Position numbers and translations under genes: made by a program. DNA of 64,000 nucleotides, taken from assembly GCA_022559845.1 (NCBI GenBank), contig CM040127.1, positions 34,496,708-34,560,707 on the forward strand, in the 5' to 3' direction. The notes beneath the pieces are model-generated. The model ran no database searches and had not been told where the DNA came from. It saw only the letters and a list, made by a program, of their open reading frames with translations. Source of the stretch: Amorphophallus konjac (lineage: Eukaryota; Streptophyta; Magnoliopsida; Alismatales; Araceae). Positions 1-11,491 of the stretch are shown here, one piece after another. The number at the start of each line of letters is the position of its first letter. Position 1 is the first letter of the stretch.

Positions 1-521
1 CAAGATTTGGGATTGTGGTATCCGTCATCATGTGATTTATCTCTTATATCTTATTCTGATGCGGACTATGCTGGATGCAAGCTGGATCGCAAAAGTACTA
101 GTGGCTACTGCCAGTTTCTGGGCGGGTGTTTAGTTTCTTGGGCCTCCAAGAAATAACACTCGGTTGCCCTCTCAACCGCAGAGGCAGAATATGTTACTGC
201 GGGGAGCTGTGGCACCCAAGTGTTGTGGATTAAACACCAACTCTAAGACTACTTAGTGGGTCTTAGTTGTGTCCCGATTCTGTGTGATAACACTAGTGCT
301 ATCAACCTTGTAAAAAATCCAGTCCAGCACTCTAAACTAAGCATATTGAGATTAGGCATCACTTCATTAGAGATGAGGTTGGTAAGAAAAATTTTGAACT
401 ACATTTTGTTGATACTCTAAATCAAATTGCTGATATTTTCACCAAGCCCTTGTGTAATGACATGTTTTCAACACTCAGAAGGAAGCTTGGTCTTTGCCGA
501 CCTCAGTCCAATAAAAATTGA
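1..521 (+). pseudogene. Ty1-copia pol, RNase H C-terminal part (broken)
   Basis: Frame 1 encodes a recognisable copia RNase H end: SDADYAG, then DRKSTSGYCQFLGG, SWASKK and STAEAEYV. These contain the expected conserved acidic residues. In-frame stops occur at 154-156 (TAA after SWASKK) and 244-246 (TAA where a Gln codon would be expected). Around 330-340 the frame shifts, after which KHIEIRHHFIRDEV, QIADIFTKPL and the end at TGA 519-521 follow. ADIFTKPL near the C-terminus is typical of copia pol. The reading frame cannot make a full enzyme. The upstream reverse transcriptase is outside the window. Confidence 0.9.
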
Positions 522-2478
522 AATGATGATTTTGTTCAATTTAGTTGTGTGTTCTTACAGATTTGTGTCCATGCATTGTTTATATATATATATATATATA
601 TATGTTATTTTGCATATGGTGTCGCATTGCATGTAGTCATGATGCATAATAAAGATTGAATTCATGTTCACGATGCCTTGCATGGTTGGTGTAGCATCAT
701 TCTTGCATGGCCATGGTATATCAAATATTGATGTATGGAAAGGTAAATTATGCTTGCCTAGAAGCACTCAATATGCGTGAGGTTTCACCTCCGCCAAGTA
801 CCATGCGTCACTGTCACATATAGGCCATATAGTAAGGGGGAGTTGTCTCTTTGTAGCATCCATGCATATGTTTCATCTTCATTCTGTTGCATTTAATAAG
901 TGTACAACCATGTGTTGGGTCATGCATTTCATGTCTGCCAAATTCATGTTTGATCAGGTCAACCCCTGCATGGTTCTAGTCTCTCTCTCCTTGACGTTTG
1001 TCATTACACTTGCTTGCACACATAACTCCTTGAGTGCATTCACTGCATATCCTTTGGGGGAGTCCTGTTGCTATTCTTACTCTCTTGCAATCTGAACTTC
1101 ATGGTCTCTTGTAATCTGAACTTCATGGCTTATAGTCTGAATATGAGATCATGAGACCGACAGAACTACGGCGTAAGAGCTTTCTATTATATGCCCTGAT
1201 GATTGTCCATCCAATGAAAATGGTTCAGATTTAATGATTTCCTTGAAGTTCAAAAATATTTATTCTGAAATCATCTATGTTATGTGGTTTTAATAGACCT
1301 TAACTAGAGATTGCATATTGTGCTTTGAATGACTATCATGATATCTGAAAATTTAAAATTCATGACCATCTTGGTAATACTCTAGAGCTAAGTATTATTT
1401 TTAAACATCTTGATGAGCTGGAATTCCTGAAAAATAATTTAACAGAGCAATGATATTATTGCACGGAGAAATATGTCACGTCATCAAATCAAGTGACGAA
1501 TGATATGTCATGATGTGCCCATGTTATCTCTGTCTTAATTCATTTGGACTCTAGGCAGAGCAATGGCATAATTACTGAGAAATATATCTTCTCATCACAG
1601 AAATGAGTTTGGATATGTCATGACGTGACTTTGCTATCTCTGTTCATTCTGAAGTATAACCGTCAGTCTTGCCAAATACCTAGGGATACTGGCGTCTAAA
1701 CAACGTGTATTCTTACGGCTAGGAGGCATGTACTAGACTTGATTGCTCGTAAAATATGAGTCATGTGCCTTCAAATTCAAAAGATATTGAAAATTCAATT
1801 TGCTGCACTCATAAAATTCTATGCTTTAGTCATGATTGTTTAGCCTCAATACTAGTTTTTGTGTTATTCCCTTTGTAGTTATTGAATATGGATATATAAG
1901 ACAAGGGAAGGTTAAACACTGCCATGATATGCACCTTTGGTTCATTTCTATTAAATCTTGGATGTAGCTGCTTTTCAAACTCTGTTGATGATCTCGGATT
2001 TCATTAGCTTTGAACCATATATGTTGCTCGCGGTATGTTTCAGGTTTGCATATAATGGCTTGCTCTCAACTCCTTTCACCTATGGTCTCATAGACATCTG
2101 TCACCTTCTCTACCTTATCCCTCCCTTTTTACTGTTGTCAAAGGGGGAGAATTCTTTTTGTGAGTCCTTTGTTAGAGTTATGCGTTATCGCGTTGTCAAA
2201 GGGGCGAGAATATTTTGTTGTGAGTCATCCTTTGCTTTGTGAGTTGTCATTGGGGGATGAGTGAATTGTGTATGGGGGAGAATCATTTGTGCGCTTTGTA
2301 TATCTATTATGTGTATGTGATGGAGTTTTCATAATTGCATAGCACTCATATCTGCATTCACAATTGCATTCACATGCTATTACTATCATGGATCTTGAGC
2401 TGCACTTGTTGCATATGTCATAAACTTTGCCATCTTGGATATTACTGCCACATAATGACTCACAGTGTTGCCATCATC
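522..2478 (+). other. Post-pol noncoding region of copia element A
   Basis: No long open frame is present. The stretch contains several GGGGGAG runs (for example near 836, 1055, 2144 and 2274) that resemble the final polypurine tract, and an AT dinucleotide run at about 579-602. Segments around 1440-1760 are clearly homologous to 14,540-14,760 in copia element B (shared phrases such as AGAGCAATG, GGGGTACTG/GGGATACTG and CTTGATTGCTC), so this is the shared post-pol part of one family. SIRE elements can carry an env-like frame in this position; I see none here. Confidence 0.7.
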
Positions 2479-2492
2479 AAAAAGGGGGAGAA
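2479..2492 (+). promoter_or_regulatory. Polypurine tract of copia element A
   Basis: AAAAAGGGGGAGAA lies directly before the TGTTG start of the 3' LTR. This is the usual primer site for plus-strand DNA synthesis. Element B has nearly the same tract at 15,443-15,456. Confidence 0.85.
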
Positions 2493-2901
2493 TGTTGTGC
2501 CCCTATGGTCATTTGAGTCATCTTGCGGTCACTTGGGTCATTCGACATCATCATGTGGTCATTTGAGTTATTTGACATTCTTGATTTTGATAATGGCTAA
2601 ACACTATTAGTCATTATTATTTTTTACTCTTATATGACTGACATACGTGATGTTTTGTTCATGACAGATATGCAAATGAATGGACAAGAAATGGAGTGGA
2701 GTTGGCAAAAGTGAAAGCTTAATGACAGTTAAGGTCGATGCACAAAGAAGCATAACCAAGAGAACCCAAAGTCAAAGACTCAGTTGACACCTTCTAGACA
2801 GTCAAGGGTGTTGCCGCAGACATGAACGGGCTGCTAAAGGAGACAAGCGATGGAGCTAAAGCGGTTAACGGACTGAACCGGGAAGACCCGGGGTCAGGGG
2901 C

Positions 2902-3051
2902 GGTCGACCGCCCCAGCCAGCAACCTCCAGGCTGCAGCTCTTTCAGTAGCGGTCGACCGCCAGTTAGTAGTGGTCGACCGGAATTCCCAGTGACCATCCG
3001 TCTATAGTGTTTCTCAGTAGCGGTCGACCGCCACCTATCTCCGGTCGACCG
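2902..3051. repeat. Five copies of the palindrome GGTCGACCG in the U3 of LTR A
   Basis: Exact copies lie at 2902-2910, 2951-2959, 2972-2980, 3022-3030 and 3043-3051, most in the longer context (A)GCGGTCGACCGCC. All lie within 150 bp and end about 140 bp upstream of the TATA box. This position suits transcription factor binding or short hairpins; the function is not known. Confidence 0.9.
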
Positions 3052-3192
3052 CCAGCCCCGATGCAGCCATGTTTGACTTCGATTTCCACCTCGAGGCCAG
3101 CCCCTTTCCTTGGATTTATTTAATCAAAACTCACCTAATCTCCCATGATTTGTGGATTTGGTCTGGGGGATGTCTATGGACCATTCAAAGTC

Positions 3193-3199
3193 TATAAAA
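3193..3199 (+). promoter_or_regulatory. TATA box of LTR A
   Basis: TATAAAA in the context AAGTCTATAAAACCAACAC, in the middle of the LTR where the U3/R border of a plant LTR is expected. Transcription would start about 30 bp downstream, near 3225. Confidence 0.6.
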
Positions 3200-4086
3200 C
3201 CAACACAAGGAGGGTTAGAAACCCTAATGCTTCAAGGGGATTCAAGGGAGGCTACAAGGGTGTGTTTCAAGGGAGAGGAGTTCGAGTACTGTAGCCGTGA
3301 ACAGTACTCCGGGAAGAAGTTCTTCATCAAATCCTCAAGTGATTGAAGCTACTTCAAGAGGAGATCAAGCCCAAGCCAAGAGAAGATAAAGCCGCATACT
3401 TCATCCTCTTCATCATCTCAAGGGTGATCTAAACTGTCATCAACTCAAGAAGATCAAAAGGAAGATCCAAGCTACATCCATAGTCTTCCTCATCAACTAG
3501 AAGAGATTCAAGGAAGATCATCTCTCAAGGAAGAAGACACCATCGAAGCATCAGATTCAAACTCCTGCAACTCAGACGAGATCTTTTTACTTTGAGCATA
3601 TTCTATATCTTGTTTGAGTGATTTCTATTTGTTATCTTTCCATTTCTTTCAAACAATCAAAACTGAAGATCGTCCCTACCGGTGGTTAGTAGGAAGGCAA
3701 TCGGAAGTTCTCCGATCTGCGGTGTTGACGTCCCTACCTGTGGTTAGTAGGAAGGCAATCAGAGGTCTTTCCGATTTGCGGTTCAGTGCGTGGCACTAGT
3801 GGAGCCTCACCGGATTTGGTGAAGGGTAGACGTAGGACTGGGGATTCAGTCCGAACCACCTTAAAATCCTTTGTGTTGTTGTTTGTTTATGTGATTGCTT
3901 TGTTCTAGATGCATGCTTAGGTTCAATCTCTATATTGCGTAATCATTTTGCTAAGCAAATCATTGTGTCCTTCGTTAAGTTTTCCGCTGCAATTTATTTT
4001 ATCTAGCTATATAGAGAGTTACATTACGAAAAGAGGGACAGATCTATTCACCCCTCCCCTCTAGATCCGCTGTCCACTACTCAACA

Positions 4087-5324
4087 TATTTTGGTCATGG
4101 CCTATTGGTAAGTAGCGCCGGCATTCTTCAAACCGAAGGGCATGCGCTTGTACTTGAAAATCCCCTTGGGGGATCTAAAAGCTGTATGGTTCTTGTCTTT
4201 AAGGGACATCCGGATTTGATTATAACCAGACGACCCGTCCATGAAAGACAAGGCCTCATGGCCGGTGGTCATGTCGACCATCGTCTCTGTGATTGGGACT
4301 GGGAAGTCGTCCTTCGGACAGTCTTTGTTGAGGTCCCGGAAGTCGACGTACATGCTGACCTGACCACTCTTTTTCTTGACTGGGACTATGTTGGCAAGCC
4401 AAATCGGGTAGATACACGGCTCGATGAAATCGACCTCCGCCATTTTATGGACTTCGGCCGAAACCTGGAGCTCCAGCTCATGACGCATGCGCCGCTGTGG
4501 TTGCTTGACCGGAGTGACTGAGGGAGAAATGGCTAGCTCGTGCTCCGCTAGGGAGGGGTCTAGCCTGGGCATCTCCTTGTATGTCCAGGCGAAGCAGTCT
4601 TTGTATTCGAGCAGGAGTTGCTTGTAGTCCTGCTTCTCTACCTCGGTAAGGATAGCACTGACAAATGTTCGCTGGGGAGCTTCATCTTCGCCCAAGTTGA
4701 TTTCAATGAGCTCGTCCACGGTCGCCTGGCCGCCATCCTCCAGCTCGGGAGGAGCGGGTTGGAAGTCGATGAAATCCTCATCATCGGTGTCGACTTCGTG
4801 TATTTCTTGGCTCTCGAAGCCACCGGTTGACGTTGAAGGGACTAGAGAGTGGTCGTTGCTGGGATCCATCGAGGATTGATCTGGACCACCGGCTCCTGGC
4901 CAGCAGTTGTCAACCGGGGCTGCTGAGGTCTCCCCGGAGTTGCCTGGTGAAGCTGATAATCCTTTACGGCGAGGATCAGAGATATCCACCCCTCAGGAGG
5001 GTTTGTTGAACAGGGTCCTTCGACTGGTTGAGAGACCGGAGGAACTTCTTCATCCCCGATGCCTTGGCAGAGAGGAGAGGAAGGTTCCTCGACGGCTTGA
5101 GCCGGAGTTCTGGCTTTGACGGCGATCGGGATTAGGATCTCCTCTTCCTCATCCCCGGAGCTGTCGAATTTGGCTTCGACTCTAGCTCGGTCGTCGGCTG
5201 GTAGTGCCAAGCCTATGACGTTGACTGCGTGGTAGATGCGAAAGTCTGGGTCCTGGTCGTAGCCAAGTCCCCTGGCCTTATGAAAGGACGTGGGTTGCCC
5301 CCGGACCTGGGAAGGGTTCCACAG
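4087..5324 (-). pseudogene. Gypsy (Tat) polyprotein: linker and N-terminal reverse transcriptase, truncated
   Basis: From 4989 down to 4102 the frame encodes an acidic linker and then the reverse transcriptase start: WLANIVPVKKKSG, YVDFRDLNKDCPKDDFPVP, LSFMDGSSGYNQIRMSLKDKNHTAF and MPFGLKNAGATYQ. A stop codon (TAG) follows ATYQ where Tat elements normally have Arg, then AMTKI runs to the insertion site of copia A at 4087. The catalytic FADD/YVDD box, RNase H and integrase are not in the window. An upstream part in another frame (5210-4842) is acidic and proline-rich, so at least one frameshift is present. Confidence 0.82.
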
Positions 5325-6346
5325 TCAGTGAAAATATTCACGTCGCGCGGAGCCTTGCCATTGAGGGACGTGTTGCTTCAGACACATTTCCTGAATGTGT
5401 GGTGGCAGGTCGTCCAGTACCTGGACTGCTTCAAGGGTGTCATCGGCTTGCCTGGACCAACCGAAGTCGTCAGTCGGTGGGGCTTGAGGGACCGTGTCTC
5501 CCTTATAGAAGACAATGGGTTTGTCCCTGTTAGCCTTCTTCTTGTTTCGGCGTTGTCGCTTGAAGGTGACAATGAATGTCATCAGCGACTCGACGCTGTG
5601 CTTCTCGGATGCACATGGAAGCTGGATGCAGTCTGGTGGCAAGCATATACTCTTGCCGATAGCTCGGCTAATAAGATTAGCCTCGAAGTCGATCTGGCGT
5701 CTCTCGGGGCGATCTGGGGTTGACTTGGAGCCGAGGCGCAGCCGATGAAGCTTGGCCTTTTCCTCGTCAATAGAGAAGAGATCATCATCGTCTTCCTCTG
5801 AGAGCCAACCGTTGCTCTTGCTCTTAATCACGGGGTACAGACTAATCCCCTTGAAGTAGAGCGTAGCGTCGGCCAGGTCGCACCGTCGGCCAGGTTGCAT
5901 TCTGTTGATGTGAACGGCGATAGGTCTGCAAAGACCGTATGTTGCTCCCCTTGAGGTGTTGGCAGCATCGCGGGCAGCCGACGGTACCGGTGCCTCGGCC
6001 TGGGGCCTAACAGGTTGCTGAGGATGAAGGCCCCGTTCCTGGAGGAGATCTTGCAGGAGGGCCTTCAGATGCTGGTTCTCCTTCATGAGAGTGTCGAGGT
6101 CACTTCTTGAGCCTCGTTCGCAGGAGGGTCGTTGTTGACCGGCTCTGCGTTGATAGGTGGGTCGCGGTCTTCCGCCGGGACCTCTTCCGCGTGTTCCGAC
6201 AACTGCGGTCCAGTAGAAGTGCCGATGTGACCTGCTGGGGGAGGCAGCGGATCCTGATGGCGCGGCCTGCTGAAGTGGGACAGAGGCTGATTCAGATCAT
6301 CAGATTGGGTGTCCGACTGGTGTCTGGTGGTGTAGCACGCGAACAC
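5325..6346 (-). pseudogene. Gypsy (Tat) polyprotein, region upstream of reverse transcriptase
   Basis: A 253-residue frame (6086-5325) and a proline-rich frame (6346-6083) precede the linker. Visible features are an early helical segment (ENQHLKALLQDLLQERG), an acidic patch (EEDDDDLFSIDEEKAK), a basic patch (KRQRRNKKKANRDK) and a stop after REYFH, beyond which the frame continues in homologous-looking sequence. I do not recognise a zinc knuckle or the protease DTG/DSG motif here. This is probably the gag-protease part of the polyprotein, decayed or highly diverged. Confidence 0.55.
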
Positions 6347-8239
6347 TCGAACCGCGTCGTTGATGAATCAGGCCGTCCGCTTCCTGCGCGGGTGCCGCTC
6401 GGGGAGGACAGGCACCCCTAGTCTGTCAAAGACCGAGGTGCGTTGCAGAGGCGGCTCACTCTCGATATCGGTCAGAGGAGATTCCGGGACAGGATGTTGG
6501 AGGGCCTGAGAACGGGCTCGCCTGTGCGTCCGCTTGCTTGTACGGGGGACATTAGACGACTAGGCGTTGTCAGATGGTGCTACTGTGAGGCCAATCGCAT
6601 CCTATCTGATGCCGCATTTGAGTGCTCGGAAGCGGTTTCTAATACGCGCCCTTCGAACGGCTTGAGCTTCTTCTGGGGTAACCCATATTCTCCTCAGGTC
6701 GGATTGCTGGTCTCCCTTGTCGCCATTTTTCCAACGCGTTGTCTTGGGAGGCCGTGTGTCAGGCTGCGGTGGGTGCCCCCGTGCTGTTGCCAAGGAACCC
6801 GCTCCTTTGAGCTTCGCCCCGTCCTCTCGTGTTTGCCGCAAGTGGTCAAAATGATTGGAGGTGGGGATGGTGGGAACGATCCGTTCCTGGGGTATGATTG
6901 GTTCGCCCCCGTCGAGACGGATCGACAAGTTGCTAGTCGCAGCAGCGAGTCATCTGCCTCGACGGCCATGGCGACGCTTCTTCTGAGGAGTGGATGAAGA
7001 CTCCGCCCCGAGATGGTAGACCGAGAAAACCCGGCCTGGAGCGACCGGCAGCGTGGAGCTGTCAGTCAGAGGTACTGGGACCGGCCCTCGGAGTATGAGA
7101 CCCACGCCGGGAGTCGACGACTAGGCGACCCGGGTATAAGCCTTTGCCCGCGCCGATAGGAGTGTTGCCGATGCTCGAGATGACACTCTTGCACCGGGAA
7201 GCGATACCGTCGGAAGTGCTGAGGTGCCGACGCCCCTGGGTCGAGGACCCACGGTAAGTGCCGGCGTAGTCCGAGCTTGGGTCGGGAGGCCCGAGGAGGG
7301 TGCTGAGGAACCTTGCCCCCTGGGTATGAGACCCGCGGGGAGAGCCAGTTCAACTGGAGCTCGGAACCGGGGTCCCGAGCACAATACAAGAGGGTTGTGA
7401 ACTCGGGGCTGGGAGCCCATATCGAGGGTCGGCTTTACCGGGGCTCGGGCCTGGGGACCCGAGGAAAGCGCTGAGGAGCCGTGGACCCGGGGCTGGAAGC
7501 CCGTGTTGGGTGCCGGCTTTGCTGGGGCTCGGGGTCGAAAACCCGAGGGAGATGCTGGGAAGCCGTGGACCCGGGGCTGGGAGCCCGTGTTGGGTGCTGG
7601 GGCTCAGGGTTGGAGGCCCGAGGAAGATGCTGAGAAGCCGCGGACCCGGGGCTGGGAGCCCGTGTTAGGTGTCGGCTTTGCTGGAGCTCGAGGTTGGAGA
7701 CCCGAGGAAGATGCTGAGAAGCCACGGACCCGGGGCTTGGAGCCGATGTTGGGTGTCAGCTTTGCTGGAGGTCGGGGTTGAAGACCCGAGGAAGATGCTG
7801 AGAAGCCGCGGACCCGGGGCTGGGAGCCCGTGTTGGGTGCCGACTTTGTTGGAGCTCGGGGTCGGGAACCAGAGGAAGAGGCTGAGATGGTGACCGAACT
7901 CCGGGGCGCGGGACCCATGCCGGAGATCGGACGAGGCTGGCCTTGGGAGCTAACGCTTACCCGGGTCGGTAATAATCTGGGGGCCCTGTAGGGGCCAGTG
8001 GTGGCGGTCCGGTACCTGGTGCTCAGGTAGGCCACCGGGACTGGAGGTGCGCGTGGCGCATTGTCCACGGGAGCCAACGGAGAAACTGGGGTTGGCTGAG
8101 GAGCATCCACAGGGATCACGCCCAAGAAGTAGGGTGATCCGATGACAGGGGCAAAGCTCCCGAAAGCGATCGGCGTTGCCAAGTAGCCCACCCGGGCATG
8201 GGTGGCAATGACATTGGGACCGTAGGTGACGGCCACCAT
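6347..8239 (-). pseudogene. Gypsy (Tat) N-terminal polyprotein region with repeats
   Basis: An open frame starts with ATG at 8239 (MVAVTYGPNVIATHARVG...) and runs into a 28-residue tandem repeat rich in Pro, Arg, Ser and Gly. Further down, frames at 6928-6602 contain RRIWVTPEEAQAVRRARIRNRFRAL, a charged segment that looks like real coding. Stops and frameshifts separate the pieces. A canonical gag capsid domain is not recognisable to me, so the assignment as a gag region comes from its position between the LTR and reverse transcriptase. Confidence 0.5.
7435..7880. repeat. 84-bp tandem repeat, about 5 copies, in frame (28 residues)
   Basis: The unit contains GAGGAAGATGCTGAGAAGCC, then GGACCCGGGGCTGGGAGCCC, then a TGTTGGGTG segment. 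One copy near 7595 lacks about 12 bp. On the minus strand each unit encodes 28 residues with the cores GSQPRVRGFSASSSGLQPR and AKPTPNT, and the frame is kept between copies. The open frames on the plus strand over this interval are shadows of the repeat. Confidence 0.9.
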
Positions 8240-9216
8240 GGTTGCTGGAGAGCTGAGTGATGCAGAGGCGACGGTTGCTAACAGTCGCTGAGCGCGGTCC
8301 GACGGTCAGAACGTGAACCGGAAGCTGCTAGAGAATGCGCGCGCGAGTACCCTCCTCTGCCTCTCCTGCAAGGACAGGGAAAGGGCACTAAGGCTTCAGG
8401 GCTGGCATAGGCTTTTCTTCAGCAAAAAGAAGGAAGGCGGGAGACGTCCCACCGGGCATGCCATCCTCTCTGTTGCGCGTGTTTTTATGCCGAATGACCG
8501 GGGTGAAGGAAGGGAGACAGCGGGGAAGGAAGACACGCAATTTTGATATATCTCGGGTATCCTCCTTGTGGTTGCATGCCTCTCATGGCAGTATCGGACA
8601 CTCTCCTTTTACGAAAAGTCGAGAAGGGTCGAATGACACGGGAATGTAAGAGTACGGGTTAACCGGACAGGGTGCGGGCGTGCCAGTCAATTTCTCGACA
8701 ATCACCCATAGAACCAAGGGTTGACCGGGGAGGCGTCGCCAAGACGCGGCACGTGGCTCGAGAGATCAAGCGACACGTGAAGAGAAGGGGTTCCACAGGT
8801 GCGAGTGCGTAGGCGATTGTGGGAATAGTGTACTGGACGTCTTTCTCCACCGGTCGCAAGCAACCGGTGTTTATTTACATTGGATTGAATCCGAACACCT
8901 TCGTTCCATGCTGAAGAGAAGCCTGTATATATGTCTGAAGCCGTGGGTAGAGGGCCGGGAGCATTCCGTAGCTGTGGGTGCGCTTTCGACTGAGTGGTGT
9001 TTACTGGGGTTAGGATGTTTGGCACGGATGCCGAGTGGTGTAGGTAGAAAGCCGGGGGCCCGAATACGGGCGCTTGTATTTCACTGGTTTTATGATGGGC
9101 CACATGGGCTTTACAAATAGGCCGAGGGGGCCAAAGTACAACTGACGCAAGCCGCGAGACAACTCTGACACGTGGGTCGGTCCCCGGGTCATTGCGTAAT
9201 AAAGCGGGTACCCGCG

Positions 9217-9228
9217 TGTTTTATAGAG
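9217..9228 (-). promoter_or_regulatory. Probable TATA box of the Tat-type LTR
   Basis: On the minus strand CTATAAAACACG lies about 2.3 kb inside the LTR and about 1 kb before the polyprotein start, which suits transcription into the element. Confidence 0.45.
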
Positions 9229-9883
9229 GTTCTCCTTGAGGAGGTCGAGACAAGCCCGACTGCCTAGGTGGTAGGGGCAGTCGTGGGCTGGCGCCTGACG
9301 GAGGTTGGACGCAGCTCGAGGTGAGCGGTCGGGTCCGGGCCTCGAAAGGTGAATGTCGTCATGCTGGGAAATCGAGGTCGGCCCTGGGACTGTGATTCTC
9401 AGGCCAGAGGTCCGACTAGACTCGAGTTGTTAATCTGAGTGGCCAACGGCCGGCTGGGGGGCGAGCGGTAGGCACGTGATTCCGTGCGGCATCATGGCGT
9501 GCATTTCATCACCGTAAGTTGGCATACATGGGCAGACCCGGGATGTGGGTGTATTTGTCATTGACATAGTCACCTTACATGCGACGAGGATGGACTTGAT
9601 GTGAGACGGCTAAACACCGCGTGAGGGAAGTGCACGTGACATACCCTCGGCGTGTGTGAGCCGACTAGCAAGCCAACCGCGCGCGCACTTGTCTTCTCGC
9701 GTCCCCGACCCTTGCCGAAAGCCTCGGGAGTCCGAGGGTGCGACAATTAGGCCGGGGGGTGTTTGTCTGTCTGTTAGCTTGTGCTTGCGTGCCTTGTGTT
9801 GTTGTTGCCTGGGTCCTTGTCCTTGTTCTTGTGCTTGTGCTTGTAAGGGGGGAATTTAAAGGAATTTGAAGGGGTGTGGGGTG

Positions 9884-10276
9884 GGGTTTAGGCGGACCAA
9901 GATGAGGGCTCAACTTGGTCCGGGTAAACCCCTCAAACAATATTATTTTTATTTTATTTTTGTATTTTGTGTGTGTGTAACGGAGTGGGGGAGATGGTGT
10001 TTAGGCGGACCAGCTCAAGGGGCTGGTCTGGTCCGCCTAAGCCCCTCTTCGGAGGGTTTTATTTTAAAAAAAATCTTTTTTTATTATTGGATGGGGTTTA
10101 GGCGGACCAGCCTGGGGGACCCCTCCCCAGGGGGGGTTGGGTGGACCAAAGTGGTCCATTTTTTTATTTAAAAAATCTTTTTTTTTAATACCCAAGGGGT
10201 TTAGGCGGACCAGCCTGGGGCCCAGGCTGGTCTGCCTAAACCCCTCCCCAGGGGGGGTTTAGGCGGGCTAGAGTGG
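9884..10276. repeat. Array of four inverted repeats built on TTTAGGCGGACCAG
   Basis: Hairpins lie at about 9884-9933, 9999-10,046, 10,094-10,160 (weaker) and 10,197-10,244, and a further single arm follows at about 10,257. The best has arms GGTTTAGGCGGACCAGCCTG and CAGGCTGGTCTGCCTAAACC around GGCC. T-rich or A-rich spacers of about 50 bp separate them. The array lies in the U3 of the Tat-type LTR, about 0.7-1 kb upstream of its TATA box. Confidence 0.85.
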
Positions 10277-10766
10277 AGAGAGAGGGGGGTGGCCCCACCT
10301 CTATAAAAATCTGATTTTTTTGTTATTTTTCTTCCTAATTTGGCTAAGAAGAAAAGGACAAGAGGATACTAGAAGGATACTGGTTGGCCGGCCACGTGAA
10401 CGCGGGTGTTGTGACTGACGTAATCCCGGGGCTTCGTCTTCGCGAATTCTTCCACGCACGGGTATGACGAACGAATCCTTGCACAAACCTCGTGCCGTGA
10501 GATTGGGAATTTGCACGAACTGGGATCGGGGAGGACCGTCGGGTCTTCGGGCTAGGGGGAGGGCGCGGCCCCCGGGGAGTTCACCCTCCCTTGGGGGCGC
10601 GGCCGCGCCTTGGGGCGAATGTGCCCTGGGCAGGCCGCAACCCTGAGGGATGGCCCCCGGGGGTCTTCTTTCGTCATCCGAGAATGTCCTTTGAGGGACA
10701 TTGGGCTCCAGGATACTGGGATGGCCCGTGGGGGCCGTTGTTCTTCAAGTCGTAGTAGCCGCTCGC

Positions 10767-11491
10767 AAGGTGTTCGGGCAAATGCCCGACACACCCCGGG
10801 TTGTCGAACGGGCCAAGTAGGTGACTGGTGGGCCTTGGATTTGGCCTTGGGCTGAGGGTAGAAGTTGATGGAGGCTGAGAGGAGCCACCTTGGGTTCATG
10901 GGCCATGCCTCGGGCTACGTGCCGCATTGTACGGCGGGTTGGCAGGGTACCCTCGGGTTGGCCCGAGTGCTAAGTATGAGAGGCTCATTGCCGCGTGTCT
11001 GAGGGTCGGGAGCTGTCCCGACTTGCTGGAGGGTCGTCATAGAACCCGGTTGGTGTGCTGGAGCCGTGGATTGATCGACGGTTTACTGTAGAGGGGCTGG
11101 AACATACGCGCCCACAAGGTGTTCGGAAAAATGCCGAACACACGTGCGTGAGCCGTATACACGTGCTGTAGGCCTCCAAGACCTGTGGTTGACTTATTTG
11201 GGTCTCCCTTTGACCTTGGAGGGTTGAAAGAAGGCGTCCTGGGGCGGGCCCCTGGCCTTTTCACTGGGTGCCACGTGATGTGGCTTGTAGTCGGGGGCCC
11301 CCGGGTTGGCCCGGGTGGTTATGTAGAACACGGAGGAAATCCGTAACTGAGGGGTTGGGAGTTGTCCCGATTTGTTACTAATGCCGCCGTATACCTCGGC
11401 TAGCGGGTTGGGGCCGTTGGTCGGGCCCACTGGGTTTTCAGAGGGGCCGGGTAGCCCATGCCTTGAAGGTGTTCGAGGAAATTCCCGAACT
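10767..11491. repeat. Three dispersed hairpins AAGGTGTTCG-N-CCGAACAC in the Tat LTR
   Basis: Copies lie at about 10,767-10,794, 11,116-11,142 and 11,465-11,491, with spacing close to 349 bp each time. Each has the arms GTGTTCGG and CCGAACAC (variants) around an A-rich loop. The even spacing suggests a degenerate 349-bp tandem repeat; other shared phrases between the units (GGGTTGGCCCG, GAGCTGTCCCGA/GAGTTGTCCCGA) support this. Confidence 0.75.

Larger units (their letters stand above)
1..4086 (+). mobile_element. SIRE/Maximus-type Ty1-copia retrotransposon A, 3' part
   Basis: The visible part runs from the end of a copia RNase H domain through a long post-pol region with repeated short G-rich purine runs, a polypurine tract, and a complete 3' LTR that starts TGTTG and ends CAACA. 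The long region between pol and the 3' LTR and the LTR edge sequence are as known for the SIRE/Maximus lineage. The element sits inside the reverse transcriptase of the minus-strand Tat-type element: the sequence from 4087 continues that reading frame. The first bases after the LTR, TATTT, should be the target duplication; the other copy and the 5' LTR lie left of the window. Confidence 0.88.
2493..4086 (+). repeat. 3' LTR of copia element A (1,594 bp)
   Basis: The LTR begins TGTTGTGCCCC after the polypurine tract and ends CTCAACA at 4086, with matching TGTTG/CAACA ends. A TATA box lies near 3193. The last 300 bp (GAGCCTCACCGG, CCGAACCACC, GATCTATTCA, CTAGATCC) match the end of the element B LTR, which proves the two belong to one family. 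A tandem pair of CCCTACC-TGGTTAGTAGGAAGGCAATC phrases lies near 3670 and 3730. There is no stable coding frame. Confidence 0.88.

Noticed and set aside
7503..7893. Plus-strand frames over the 84-bp repeat
   Set aside because: Any frame stays open across a stop-free repeat with a unit divisible by 3; the minus strand continues into a proper start and follows the element's direction.
11465..11491. Phrase reading KVFEEIPE, similar to pentatricopeptide repeat proteins
   Set aside because: The three copies are hairpins in an LTR, without any longer repeat frame around them.
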